64,000 bases of DNA from JAEUHQ01 sp964538915 (GTDB taxonomy: Bacteria; Planctomycetota; UBA1135; UBA2386), in assembly GCA_964538915.1 (NCBI GenBank), contig CAZIFB010000023.1, positions 7,032-71,031 on the forward strand, given 5' to 3'. The notes below the pieces were generated by a model. It made no database searches. It was not told the DNA's origin and saw only the letters and a list, made by a program, of their open reading frames with translations. Position numbers and translations under genes: made by a program. The stretch's first letter is position 1. Each line of letters opens with the position of its first letter. Positions 23,827-32,134 of the stretch are shown here, piece after piece.

Positions 23827-26469
23827 TCACTGCACGTCGATCGATCGAACGTTCGAACTCGGCAGCGGCCACGGGTCCGCGGCGGTCAGGTCGTACGCGA
23901 TGGCCTGCACGTGGAAGTCCGGCCACGGCAACGGCGGGATCGTCCACGACACGGAGTCCGTTCCCGCGTCGAACAGGCGCGGATCGGTCCAGACGATTTC
24001 GCTGAACGCGTTGCCGATGCCGAGATCGACGATGCCGGGCGCCGACGACGGCGCGTTGCTCGTACTGAAGCCGATCATCGCGATCGACCACGACGGGAGG
24101 GAGCCGGTGCCGCAGTGGACCTGGAACGTCCACGACGGCGTGATCCACGGCGGCGCCGCGACGACGAGCGGGCCCGTCGTCGGGCTGACCTGGATGACCG
24201 TCACACCGCTGCCGCCGACGGAGTTCCAGACCGACAGACCGTACCACGACGGCTGCAGTCCCTGCGGCGGGTACACGCGCATCTCCGTGGGGCTCACGAT
24301 CTCGAACCAGCCGAGATGCCAGTTCGCCGGCGTCGTGTCGGTGATCGAGTAGAGGCCGAAGCGCACGCTGGTCGCGGTGTCCAGCCGTTCGCCCGTGACG
24401 ACGATCGGCACGTTGCCGACGTTCGGCACGTTCGTCGAGCTGACGCCGGTCACCGCGGGACGGCGCGGGAACGACGGGAGTCCGTAGGTCGGGAACAGAT
24501 CGTCGGTCGGCCACGACGGCACCGCGTCGATCAGGTCGTTCAGGTAGTCGAAGTCGGTCGCCGCGTCGCCGCGATTCACGAGCACGGTGACCGAGATGCC
24601 GTCGGTGCGCCAGAACGTGCGCGTCTTGCAGTCGGACAGGTCCCCGCTCTTGTTGTAGACGACCACGCCGTTCGGCCGCTGGCTCCAGCTGAACGAACCC
24701 GGCGTGCTCTGGGTGATCGGCTCGTACGGCCCCGCCGGGAACGTGTGCTGCGCCAGCATGCTCGCCTGCCGCGTCTGGTCGAGGACGATCCAATCCGCGC
24801 CGAGACCGAACGTGCCGGCCATCACGCGTGCCCAATCGACCGCCGAGAAGGCCATGCCGCCCGAACCGTCGGCCAGACCGAGGTCGGCGGACCACTGCGA
24901 CGCCTTGCGCGTCTGCGCGGTCACGAGGTTGCTCTTCAGGAGGTAGAGCTCGGGCGCCTGCCCACGCAGTTCGCCGACCGCGAGGTTCGCGGAGAGCGAC
25001 GCGGCGACGCGAGCGCGGTTGATGCCGAACGGCGTGTACAGGTTGTTCTGCAGCCACGTCTGCATCGACTGGCCGGAGACGTGTCGGACGACCTGGCTGG
25101 CGAGCAGGAAGCCCGTGTTGCAGTAGGAGGCCGCGGTTCCCGGCTGGAACCAGTACGGTCGGCTCGACAGCCAGTCGACGGCCTGCGCGTGACTCGCCGG
25201 CAGCGGCGCGTTCCCCGCGCCCGAGTAGGAGTACTCGGCCGCCTGGATGCCCGAGTAGTTGCGCTCCATCCCGCTCGTGTACTCGAGGCAGTTCAGCAGC
25301 GAGACGTTGCCGAAGTTGGTACCGCCGGTCGTCAGCCCGAGGATCGACTTCGGCTTCTGCGACAACGTCACCTGGCCGTCCTGCACCAGCTTGTGCACCG
25401 CGATCGCCGTGAGCACCTTCGTCATGCTGGCGATCCGGAACAGACTCGTCGGCTGCGTCGCGTGGGTCCCGGTCTCGCCCCACGTGTAGCCGCGCGCGAA
25501 CACGAGGCGGCCGTCCTTGGTGATCGCGATCGCGGCGTTGCGAGCGCGTTCGGTGTGCAGGAGCCACGTCATGTAGGTGTCGAACGCCGCGAATTCCGAG
25601 CGCGCGACGCCGGTCGTCAGGTCCGTTCGCGCCAGCGGTGTCGCGTGTTGCGCGAACGAGCCGGCGACGCGCAAGCCCGTGCCCGATCCGCCGGACGCGA
25701 TGATCTGCGGATTCCGGCCGAAGCCGATCTGCGTCGCATTCGTGCTCTGCCACGACGCCGATGTCTGACCCGAGTACACCGCGTCCGAACCGACGCGGTC
25801 GTCGCGCCAGACAGATACGTATTGCTGGCTGTCGGACATGCCGAGCGCGGCCAAGCGCGCCTCTGCCTCCTGCATCGCGCTGCTCGTCTCGTCGAACGCC
25901 GCGGCATCGGCGTCGAGCACGTGCCCCCACGAGTCACCGCTCGTGTTCGGTTCGAAGACGGCGGTGTACCAGGGCGACGACTGGGTGTTGTAGACGTCGA
26001 CGCTCACCGGCCAGCGCCCGAGATCGCGCTGCTGGCCGCAGGTCGTCTCGAAGCTCGATGCCGTGTTGCCGAACAACTCGACGACCGACGCACCGTCCGA
26101 GACGAACACGGCAGCGAACACGATGTCGCTCCCGGTGCCGGCGGCGGTCACGAGCTTCGCCCGGTAACCCTGACCGATCCACGTCGTGCGCTGCGTCAGG
26201 TACTGCGTCAGCGTCATGCCGTGACCTGCGACCCACGACGGCCCCGTCGCGAGCCGCCACACCGCCGAGTAGCGCTGCGTCGACAGACCACCGGAGACGG
26301 CGAGCTGTTCGAGGCGGTACCCCTGCGCACGCAGCGTCGTGTACTGCGTCTGGTGCGACGTCGCCGTCACCCCGTGGTAGGCGACGATCTGGGCAACCGC
26401 GGTCAGTGCGAACAGGGCCGACGCCGCGGCGATCCGCAGCGCTGCGAAGAGGGACGGGAAGGAGGGCAT
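23827..26469 (-). CDS. Secreted serine hydrolase: polyglycine-hydrolase-like repeats, class C beta-lactamase fold, IPT domain (880 aa)
   Basis: Signal peptide at residues 1-27. Residues 30-290 carry degenerate repeats such as GYRLEQLAVSGGLSTQRYSAVW and GPSWVAGHGMTLTQY, the pattern of the N-terminal domain of polyglycine hydrolases and related bacterial proteins. The catalytic domain follows with S348-M-T-K351 (SxxK) and Y449-C-N451 (YxN), i.e. a beta-lactamase/DD-peptidase (S12) site. From about residue 690 an IPT/TIG-like domain (VTGVSSTNVPNVGN, IVVTGERL) and a C-terminal beta domain. May cleave cell-wall or glycine-rich peptides. ATG at 26469 gives the signal peptide. Convergent with the giant gene, 15 bp apart. 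Confidence 0.88.
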   Translation of the reverse strand: MPSFPSLFAALRIAAASALFALTAVAQIVAYHGVTATSHQTQYTTLRAQGYRLEQLAVSGGLSTQRYSAVWRLATGPSWVAGHGMTLTQYLTQRTTWIGQGYRAKLVTAAGTGSDIVFAAVFVSDGASVVELFGNTASSFETTCGQQRDLGRWPVSVDVYNTQSSPWYTAVFEPNTSGDSWGHVLDADAAAFDETSSAMQEAEARLAALGMSDSQQYVSVWRDDRVGSDAVYSGQTSASWQSTNATQIGFGRNPQIIASGGSGTGLRVAGSFAQHATPLARTDLTTGVARSEFAAFDTYMTWLLHTERARNAAIAITKDGRLVFARGYTWGETGTHATQPTSLFRIASMTKVLTAIAVHKLVQDGQVTLSQKPKSILGLTTGGTNFGNVSLLNCLEYTSGMERNYSGIQAAEYSYSGAGNAPLPASHAQAVDWLSSRPYWFQPGTAASYCNTGFLLASQVVRHVSGQSMQTWLQNNLYTPFGINRARVAASLSANLAVGELRGQAPELYLLKSNLVTAQTRKASQWSADLGLADGSGGMAFSAVDWARVMAGTFGLGADWIVLDQTRQASMLAQHTFPAGPYEPITQSTPGSFSWSQRPNGVVVYNKSGDLSDCKTRTFWRTDGISVTVLVNRGDAATDFDYLNDLIDAVPSWPTDDLFPTYGLPSFPRRPAVTGVSSTNVPNVGNVPIVVTGERLDTATSVRFGLYSITDTTPANWHLGWFEIVSPTEMRVYPPQGLQPSWYGLSVWNSVGGSGVTVIQVSPTTGPLVVAAPPWITPSWTFQVHCGTGSLPSWSIAMIGFSTSNAPSSAPGIVDLGIGNAFSEIVWTDPRLFDAGTDSVSWTIPPLPWPDFHVQAIAYDLTAADPWPLPSSNVRSIDVQ

Positions 26470-26610
26470 CGAAAGGAAGCAGCGAACCGCCGGCCCTCCG
26501 TGTTCGCGGATTCCGGGAGAACCACCCGCAGTCTCCCGCTGAGACCGATGCCATCGCGGCGACGGGCACATCGCCGCCCGATGCGGTCGCGCGTGTTACG
26601 TTCGTTCGGC

Positions 26611-28221
26611 ATGCCGCAGTCCACCGAAACGACGAAGACCTCGCCCGCCGTCCGACTGCCCGACGATCTCGCCTCGGCATCCGGCGCCGTACTCACCCCG
26701 GAAGCGCTCGCGTTCGTGACCGACCTGCAGCGACGCTTCGGCCCGCGCCGCAAGGCGCTGCTCGAGCGGAGGAAGGACGTGAACCAGCGCCTCGCGGCCG
26801 GCGCGCTTCCCGATTTCCTGCCGGAGACGAAGTGGGTCCGCACATCGGAGTGGCGCGTGGCGCCCGTGCCCGCGGAGTTGCTCGACCGCCGCGTCGAGAT
26901 CACGGGCCCGGTCGAACGGAAGATGGTCATCAACGCGCTGAACAGCGGCGCCGACGTCTTCATGGCGGACTTCGAGGACAGCTGCGCCCCGACGTTCCGC
27001 AACGTGATCGAGGGCCAGCAGAACCTGTCCGACGCGGTGCGTCGCACGATCGCCTTCACCGACGAGAAGACGGGCAAGCGTTACGCGCTCGCCGAGAAGG
27101 TCGCGGTGCTGTTCGTCCGCCCGCGCGGCTGGCACCTCGAGGAGAAGCACGTGCTCGTCGACGGGCAGCCGGTGTCCGGTTCGCTGTTCGACTTCGGCCT
27201 CTTCTTCTTCCACAACGCCAAGGAGCAGCTCGCGCGCGGCACGGCGCCGTACTTCTACCTGCCGAAGATGGAGAGCCACCTCGAGGCGAGACTCTGGAAC
27301 GACGTGTTCGCGTACGCGCAGCACGCTCTCGGGATCCCGCACGGGACGATCAAGGCGACCGTCCTGATCGAGACGATCCTCGGTTCGTTCGTGATGGACG
27401 AGATCCTCCACGAACTGCGCGACCACTCGGCCGGACTCAACTGCGGCCGGTGGGACTACATCTTCTCGTTCATCAAGAAGCTCGGTCACGACGCCGCGCG
27501 CGTGATGCCCGACCGCGCGACGGTGACGATGGAGCAGCACTTCCTCCGCAGCTACAGCCGCCTCCTGATCGAGACGTGCCACCGCCGCGGCGCGTTCGCC
27601 ATGGGCGGCATGGCCGCGCAGATCCCGATCAAGAACGACGCCGAAGCGAACGAACGCGCAATGGCGAAGGTGCGCGCCGACAAGCAGCGCGAGGCGAAGG
27701 ACGGCCACGACGGCACATGGGTCGCGCACCCCGGACTCGTCGCGATCGCACGCGAACAGTTCGACGCGGTGCTCGCCGGCCGCAAGAACCAGCTCGAGGT
27801 CCGTCTGCCCGACCTGCGCGTGACGCAGCAGGACCTGCTGCAAGTGCCTGCCGGTCAGATCACCGAAGGCGGCCTGCGACAGAACCTCGCGGTCGGCGTC
27901 CGCTACACCGAGGCATGGCTGCGCGGCAGCGGCTGCGTGCCGATCTTCAACCTCATGGAAGACGCGGCGACCGCCGAGATCTCGCGCACGCAGGTCTGGC
28001 AGTGGCGCCACCACGGTGCTCGTCTCGCCGACGGCCGCGTGATCGACGCCGCGCTCGTGCGCACGACACTCGCCGACGAAGTCGCGAAGGTGCGCGCCGA
28101 ACTCGGCGACGAGGCCTTCGGCAAGAGCCGCTTCGCCGACGCAGCGAGCCTGTTCGAGTCGCTGATCCTCGCCGACGAACTGCCCGAGTGGCTGACGGTG
28201 CCCGCCTACGCGCACCTCTGA
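26611..28221 (+). CDS. aceB: Malate synthase A
   Basis: Condenses glyoxylate with acetyl-CoA to malate, second step of the glyoxylate shunt. Full-length (536 aa against about 530 for the family). Typical stretches: MADFEDSCAPT, VLFVRPRGWHLEEKH, PKMESHLEARLWNDVF, ATVLIETILGSFVMDEILHEL cut here to its key residues, LNCGRWDYIFSFIK and AFAMGGMAAQIPIKND. ATG at 26611 is preferred over one 30 nt upstream because a TACGTT box (26597-26602) lies just before it and homologues start near here. It is followed 62 bp later by isocitrate lyase, the partner enzyme. Confidence 0.96.
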   Translation: MPQSTETTKTSPAVRLPDDLASASGAVLTPEALAFVTDLQRRFGPRRKALLERRKDVNQRLAAGALPDFLPETKWVRTSEWRVAPVPAELLDRRVEITGPVERKMVINALNSGADVFMADFEDSCAPTFRNVIEGQQNLSDAVRRTIAFTDEKTGKRYALAEKVAVLFVRPRGWHLEEKHVLVDGQPVSGSLFDFGLFFFHNAKEQLARGTAPYFYLPKMESHLEARLWNDVFAYAQHALGIPHGTIKATVLIETILGSFVMDEILHELRDHSAGLNCGRWDYIFSFIKKLGHDAARVMPDRATVTMEQHFLRSYSRLLIETCHRRGAFAMGGMAAQIPIKNDAEANERAMAKVRADKQREAKDGHDGTWVAHPGLVAIAREQFDAVLAGRKNQLEVRLPDLRVTQQDLLQVPAGQITEGGLRQNLAVGVRYTEAWLRGSGCVPIFNLMEDAATAEISRTQVWQWRHHGARLADGRVIDAALVRTTLADEVAKVRAELGDEAFGKSRFADAASLFESLILADELPEWLTVPAYAHL

Positions 28222-28283
28222 TAGCGCCTTCTCTTCGTTCTCCTCTCGCTCTTTCTTCTCCCGACTCTCGTTCTTTCCCACCC
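28222..28283 (+). promoter_or_regulatory. Pyrimidine-rich aceB-aceA spacer without Shine-Dalgarno
   Basis: The 62-bp gap is mostly C and T on the coding strand and has no purine-rich ribosome-binding site before the aceA ATG. It could be a binding tract for an RNA chaperone or regulator, or only a translational standby region; that is a guess. Confidence 0.3.
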
Positions 28284-29603
28284 ATGACCTGCATCCGCAG
28301 CACTTCCGCATCCGATCCGTACCTCCCGCACCTGCCGCTCCCGCAGGGTCGTTTCGCCGGTATCCAGCGCGACTACTCACCCGCTGACGTCGAGAAGCTG
28401 CGGGGCAGCATCCGCATCCGCCACACGCTGGCCGAAGCGGGCGCCGCGCGACTGTGGGACCTGCTGCACCGGCCCGAACACACCGCGGCGCTGGGCGCAC
28501 TGACCGGCAACCAGGCCGTGCAGATGGTCAAGGCCGGATTGAAGGCGATCTACCTCTCGGGCTGGCAAGTCGCGGCCGACGCGAACCTCGCGGGCCACAT
28601 GTATCCCGACCAGAGTCTCTACCCGAGCAACTCGGTGCCCCAGGTCGTGAAGCGCATCAACCAGGCGCTGCAGCGCGCCGACCAGATCGCGCACATGGAA
28701 CAGAAGGGCGACCAGACGCACTGGTTCGCACCCATCGTCGCCGACGCCGAAGCGGGCTTCGGTGGCCCGCTGAACGCATTCGAGCTCATGAAGCTGATGA
28801 TCGAAGCGGGCGCCGCCGGCGTGCACTTCGAAGACCAGCTGGCGAGCGAGAAGAAGTGCGGCCACCTCGGCGGCAAGGTCCTCGTGCCGACGCAGACCTT
28901 CGTGCGCACTCTCAACGCGGCGCGCCTCGCGGCCGACGTCTCCGGCGTGCCGACGATCCTCGTCGCGCGCACCGACGCCGACGCTGCGGGTCTGCTCACG
29001 AGCGACGTCGACGAACGTGACCGCGCCTTCGTCACCGGCGAACGCACGAACGAAGGATTCTTCGTGACCAAGGCCGGCCTGCCGCAGGCGATCGCGCGCG
29101 GGCTCGCCTACGCGCCGTACGCCGATGTCGTGTGGTGCGAGACGAGCCACCCGGATCTCGCCGAAGCGAAGGCGTTCGCCGAAGCGATCCACGCCAAGTT
29201 CCCCGGCAAGCTGCTCGCGTACAACTGCTCGCCGTCGTTCCACTGGAAGAAGAACCTCGACGACTCGACCATCGCGCGCTTCCAGCGCGAGCTGAACGCG
29301 ATGGGCTACAAGTTCCAGTTCGTGACGCTCGCGGGCTTCCACGCCCTCAACCACTCGATCTTCGAGCTGGCGCACGACTACAAGGACCACGGCATGGCGG
29401 CCTACGTGAAGCTGCAGCAGGCCGAGTTCGACGCCGAGAAGCGCGGCTACACCGCGACGAAGCACCAGCGCGAGGTCGGCACCGGCTACTTCGACGCCGT
29501 CACGCAGGCGGTCAGCCAGGGCAAGTCGTCGACGACGGCGCTCGCCGGCTCGACCGAAGCCGAGCAGTTCTACGGGGACAAGAACAAGCGCCACTCGGCG
29601 TGA
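28284..29603 (+). CDS. aceA: Isocitrate lyase
   Basis: Cleaves isocitrate to glyoxylate and succinate; with aceB it lets the cell grow on acetate or fatty acids. 439 aa, the usual bacterial length. Diagnostic features: KKCGHLGGKVL active-site loop with the catalytic Cys, IVADAEAGFGG metal-binding Asp region, and the late NCSPSFHWKKN. ATG at 28284 gives the normal N-terminus (the YLPHLPLPQGRFAGIQRDYS start of the AceA core is 12 residues in). A strong hairpin lies 11 bp after the stop. Confidence 0.96.
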   Translation: MTCIRSTSASDPYLPHLPLPQGRFAGIQRDYSPADVEKLRGSIRIRHTLAEAGAARLWDLLHRPEHTAALGALTGNQAVQMVKAGLKAIYLSGWQVAADANLAGHMYPDQSLYPSNSVPQVVKRINQALQRADQIAHMEQKGDQTHWFAPIVADAEAGFGGPLNAFELMKLMIEAGAAGVHFEDQLASEKKCGHLGGKVLVPTQTFVRTLNAARLAADVSGVPTILVARTDADAAGLLTSDVDERDRAFVTGERTNEGFFVTKAGLPQAIARGLAYAPYADVVWCETSHPDLAEAKAFAEAIHAKFPGKLLAYNCSPSFHWKKNLDDSTIARFQRELNAMGYKFQFVTLAGFHALNHSIFELAHDYKDHGMAAYVKLQQAEFDAEKRGYTATKHQREVGTGYFDAVTQAVSQGKSSTTALAGSTEAEQFYGDKNKRHSA

Positions 29604-29614
29604 TCGCGGGGCCC

Positions 29615-29638
29615 GGGTTCGCGCGCAGGCGCGAACCC
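29615..29638 (+). terminator. Hairpin after aceA, likely terminator
   Basis: Perfect 10-bp stem GGGTTCGCGC / GCGCGAACCC with a 4-nt loop, 11 bp after the aceA stop codon. No T-tract, as is usual in very GC-rich genomes. Confidence 0.6.
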
Positions 29639-29831
29639 CCGGCTTCCGGCGGCGGCCCCGGCTCATGATGGCCGGAGAAGGACGCGTCACCCTCACGCGG
29701 CACGGCGCGCCTGCCCGTGCCGGTCGGCCCGCATCGCGCAGCGCGTGAGGCGATGGCCTTCTCGACGCTGGGACGGGTCGGAGAGGTTGATGTCGGGGGG
29801 CGACTGATCTGGCGTCTCAACGCAACGTTGG

Positions 29832-29855
29832 AGCGGCGATCGCGCGATCGCCGCT
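29832..29855. terminator. 24-nt perfect palindrome at the 3' end of the 29854 gene
   Basis: AGCGGCGATCG-CG-CGATCGCCGCT is a full palindrome; its right end overlaps the TAG stop codon of the minus-strand gene. It can act as terminator for that gene and, read the other way, backs up the aceA terminator. The 190 bp between the two hairpins hold no recognised gene. Confidence 0.5.
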
Positions 29856-30963
29856 AACGAAGCAGAGCGCCGAGCCGCGCGACGAGCAGTGCCTCGGCGT
29901 CCGCGAGCGACTTCGGCATCGCCTTGCTCACCGCCGGGCTCTGGTCGTTCTGGAAGTCGACGAGCACGTAGTCGCCGGTCGCCGTGGTGACCACGGCGTG
30001 CAGGTAGCAGTGTTTGCCTTCGGCATCGACGCCGAGGTCCGCGGCGAGCACGTAGTCGACCTCCGGCGCAGGAGCCTTGCCGAGCGACGCCTTCACCGCG
30101 CGCGCCAGGTCCCAAAGGCGCTTCTGTTCGTTGCTGTCCGCGGCCACGGTCGGCTTCGCGCCGTCCGCCTTCGCCTCGGCGCGGCAGCCGAACTCCTTGC
30201 CGATCGCTTCGGCGAGCCGCGCCGCACTCGTGACGTCGTGAGCACCGGCCACGACCGTCGGCAGCACGGCGACCCGCGCCTTGCCGATCGTGTCGCGCAT
30301 CGTCGCGAGCCGTGCCTTCATCGCCGCGAACTCCTTCTGGTCGGGCACACCCGACCGCTCCTTCCAGCCCTTCGCGAACTTGCCGTCGCGCACGCTGCCG
30401 GGCGCCTTCTTCCAATCGGCGAGCCCGAAGAGGCGATCGGCGACGAGCATCGAGCAGCCGAGCGGATCGGGGTCCTTCGCCGCGGTGCGCTTGAAGTCGG
30501 CGTCGGCGGGTGTCTGTCGGTCGACGAGCACGACGTGCCCCGCTCCGTCGGCGACGACGAAGCGGACCTCCTCGGGCCCGGTCTTCGGCGTGCCGAGGAA
30601 CTCCGCATACAGGTGGTGTCTCTTCGCGGCCTCGCCGCCGAGTGCCGCCACGTGCGCAGAGAACAGTGCGGGCACGTCGTCCCACTTCGTGTCCTTCGGC
30701 GGCGTGAACGGAGCCGCGGCGACGTCGAGGTCGGTCATGCCCTGCTTCTCCAGGACGAGGCCGAGCGCTTCGGCGACCCGCGAATCCGGGCGGCCCAGCA
30801 CGACGATCGGATGCAAGACGAACGGCGCCGCAACGCCAGCGGCGTGCAGGGCCTCGCGGCGCGCAGTGTTCTCGGGATCCTGCGGCGCCATGGCGAAAGC
30901 GGGACACGACGCGGCGGCCGCAACGGCGGCGAGGAGAGAAGGGAACGGGCGAAGACGGATCAC
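29854..30963 (-). CDS. Secreted protein of unknown function (369 aa)
   Basis: Signal peptide at about residues 1-24. The mature part is mixed alpha/beta with two weakly similar halves (PIVVLGRPDSRVAEALG early; VAVLPTVVAGAHDVTSAARLAEAIGKE later), which recalls periplasmic proteins with a TolB-N-like or GNA1162-like lipoprotein fold that binds a small-protein partner; this is a weak resemblance. Start is GTG at 30963, chosen because GGAGG sits 7 nt upstream. Monocistronic, ends in the palindrome at 29832. I do not recognise the family. Confidence 0.72.
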   Translation of the reverse strand: MIRLRPFPSLLAAVAAAASCPAFAMAPQDPENTARREALHAAGVAAPFVLHPIVVLGRPDSRVAEALGLVLEKQGMTDLDVAAAPFTPPKDTKWDDVPALFSAHVAALGGEAAKRHHLYAEFLGTPKTGPEEVRFVVADGAGHVVLVDRQTPADADFKRTAAKDPDPLGCSMLVADRLFGLADWKKAPGSVRDGKFAKGWKERSGVPDQKEFAAMKARLATMRDTIGKARVAVLPTVVAGAHDVTSAARLAEAIGKEFGCRAEAKADGAKPTVAADSNEQKRLWDLARAVKASLGKAPAPEVDYVLAADLGVDAEGKHCYLHAVVTTATGDYVLVDFQNDQSPAVSKAMPKSLADAEALLVARLGALLR

Positions 30964-31045
30964 GGACGAACCTCCATGCTTGTTCTGTAAGTATGCACTG
31001 ACTCTACGCAGGGCGGAAGTGGCCGGGTCCGGTTTCCGTCTGTCG

Positions 31046-31056
31046 CCCCCCCCCCC
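31046..31056 (+). repeat. Run of 11 C in the intergenic region
   Basis: Homopolymer of eleven cytosines between the 30963 gene start and the methyltransferase gene end. Prone to slippage or to sequencing error; it is outside any coding region. Confidence 0.9.
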
Positions 31057-31135
31057 TCGGCCTCATGGCACCGCGAAGGTGGCCGTTGGTCGCATGCCGC
31101 GTCCCAACCTGGGTCGGGCCGACCGAAGCGACCGG

Positions 31136-32134
31136 TCAGTTGCGCGCGACGACGAACCAGGTGCCGGCGGTCAGCGGCTCGAATCGCTCGACCACGAGCC
31201 CGGCGTCGCCGACGAGCCGACGCAGCTCCGGCTTGCGGCGCACACGCCCCTGCAGCAGCACCTGCATCTCGAGGTCGAGCATCGCCGCCATGTCGGCACG
31301 GTTGTCCGGCGACAGGATCGTCTCGAGCAGCAGCACCCGCCCATCGCGACCCACGGCCTCCCTGCAGCGCTGCAGCAGCGCAACCGCGCGCTCGTCGTTC
31401 CAGTTGTGCAGCACGTGCTTCACCATCACGAGGTCTCCGGCGGGCACGGTCGAGAAGAAGTCGCCGCCGAACACTTCGATGCGGTCGCCGAAGCGTTCGG
31501 CGAGCCCCGCTCGCGCACGGTCGACGACGTGAGGCAGGTCGAGCAGCACGCCGCGCAGGTGCGGATTCGCCGCGAGCACCGCCGCGAGAAGCGAGCCGCG
31601 CCCACCCCCGACGTCGACGACGCGGCGCACGGCGACGAAGTCGAACTCGGCGCACAGCGCCGCGGCTTCGTGCTTCGTGAACGCGTCGATCGCCGCGTCG
31701 TAGCGTGCCGCCGCGTCAGGGCGCCCACCCATCCAGTCGTAGAGTGCGCTGCCGTTCGCGAGGGTGAAGGCACTCGCGCCGTCCCGCGACACCTCGCGCA
31801 ACCGCGACCACGGATCCCACTGCTCCTTCGCCCCGACGAACTCCGCCATCGCCCCGAGTGCGTCGGCACGCAGTGCGCGACCGCGCTCGGTGACCACGAA
31901 CTCGCCGGGCGTAGGGCTCTCGAAGAAGCCGAGACCGGCGCAGATCCGCAGCACGGCGCCCATCGCGTCGATCGGGCAGCCGATTTCGGCGGCAAGCTGC
32001 TGCGCGGTGCGCGGCGCAGCGGCGAGACGTTCCGCGAGCCGCCACGCCGCCGCGGTCGACACCGCCTGCGCCCGGCCCTTTCCGCCGAGCACGTACATCA
32101 GGTACTCGCCGGGCGAGCCGTCCTCCGGCGTCAC
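31136..32134 (-). CDS. SAM-dependent O-methyltransferase (acetylserotonin/caffeate OMT type, 332 aa)
   Basis: Two-domain small-molecule O-methyltransferase. An N-terminal winged-helix dimerisation domain (AAAWRLAERLAAAPRTAQQLA) is followed by the Rossmann SAM domain with RRVVDVGGGRGSLLAAV and the catalytic His in KHVLHNWNDERA, as in plant and actinobacterial phenol O-methyltransferases. It probably methylates a phenolic hydroxyl of the polyene head group. GTG start at 32134 overlaps the stop of the halogenase-like gene (GTGA), so the two minus-strand genes form one operon divergent from the ACP operon. Confidence 0.88.
   Translation of the reverse strand: MTPEDGSPGEYLMYVLGGKGRAQAVSTAAAWRLAERLAAAPRTAQQLAAEIGCPIDAMGAVLRICAGLGFFESPTPGEFVVTERGRALRADALGAMAEFVGAKEQWDPWSRLREVSRDGASAFTLANGSALYDWMGGRPDAAARYDAAIDAFTKHEAAALCAEFDFVAVRRVVDVGGGRGSLLAAVLAANPHLRGVLLDLPHVVDRARAGLAERFGDRIEVFGGDFFSTVPAGDLVMVKHVLHNWNDERAVALLQRCREAVGRDGRVLLLETILSPDNRADMAAMLDLEMQVLLQGRVRRKPELRRLVGDAGLVVERFEPLTAGTWFVVARN

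Noticed and set aside
23911..26580. Plus-strand open frame of almost 900 codons before aceB
   Set aside because: Antisense to the serine hydrolase, without signal peptide or domain; it only happens to run into the aceB frame.
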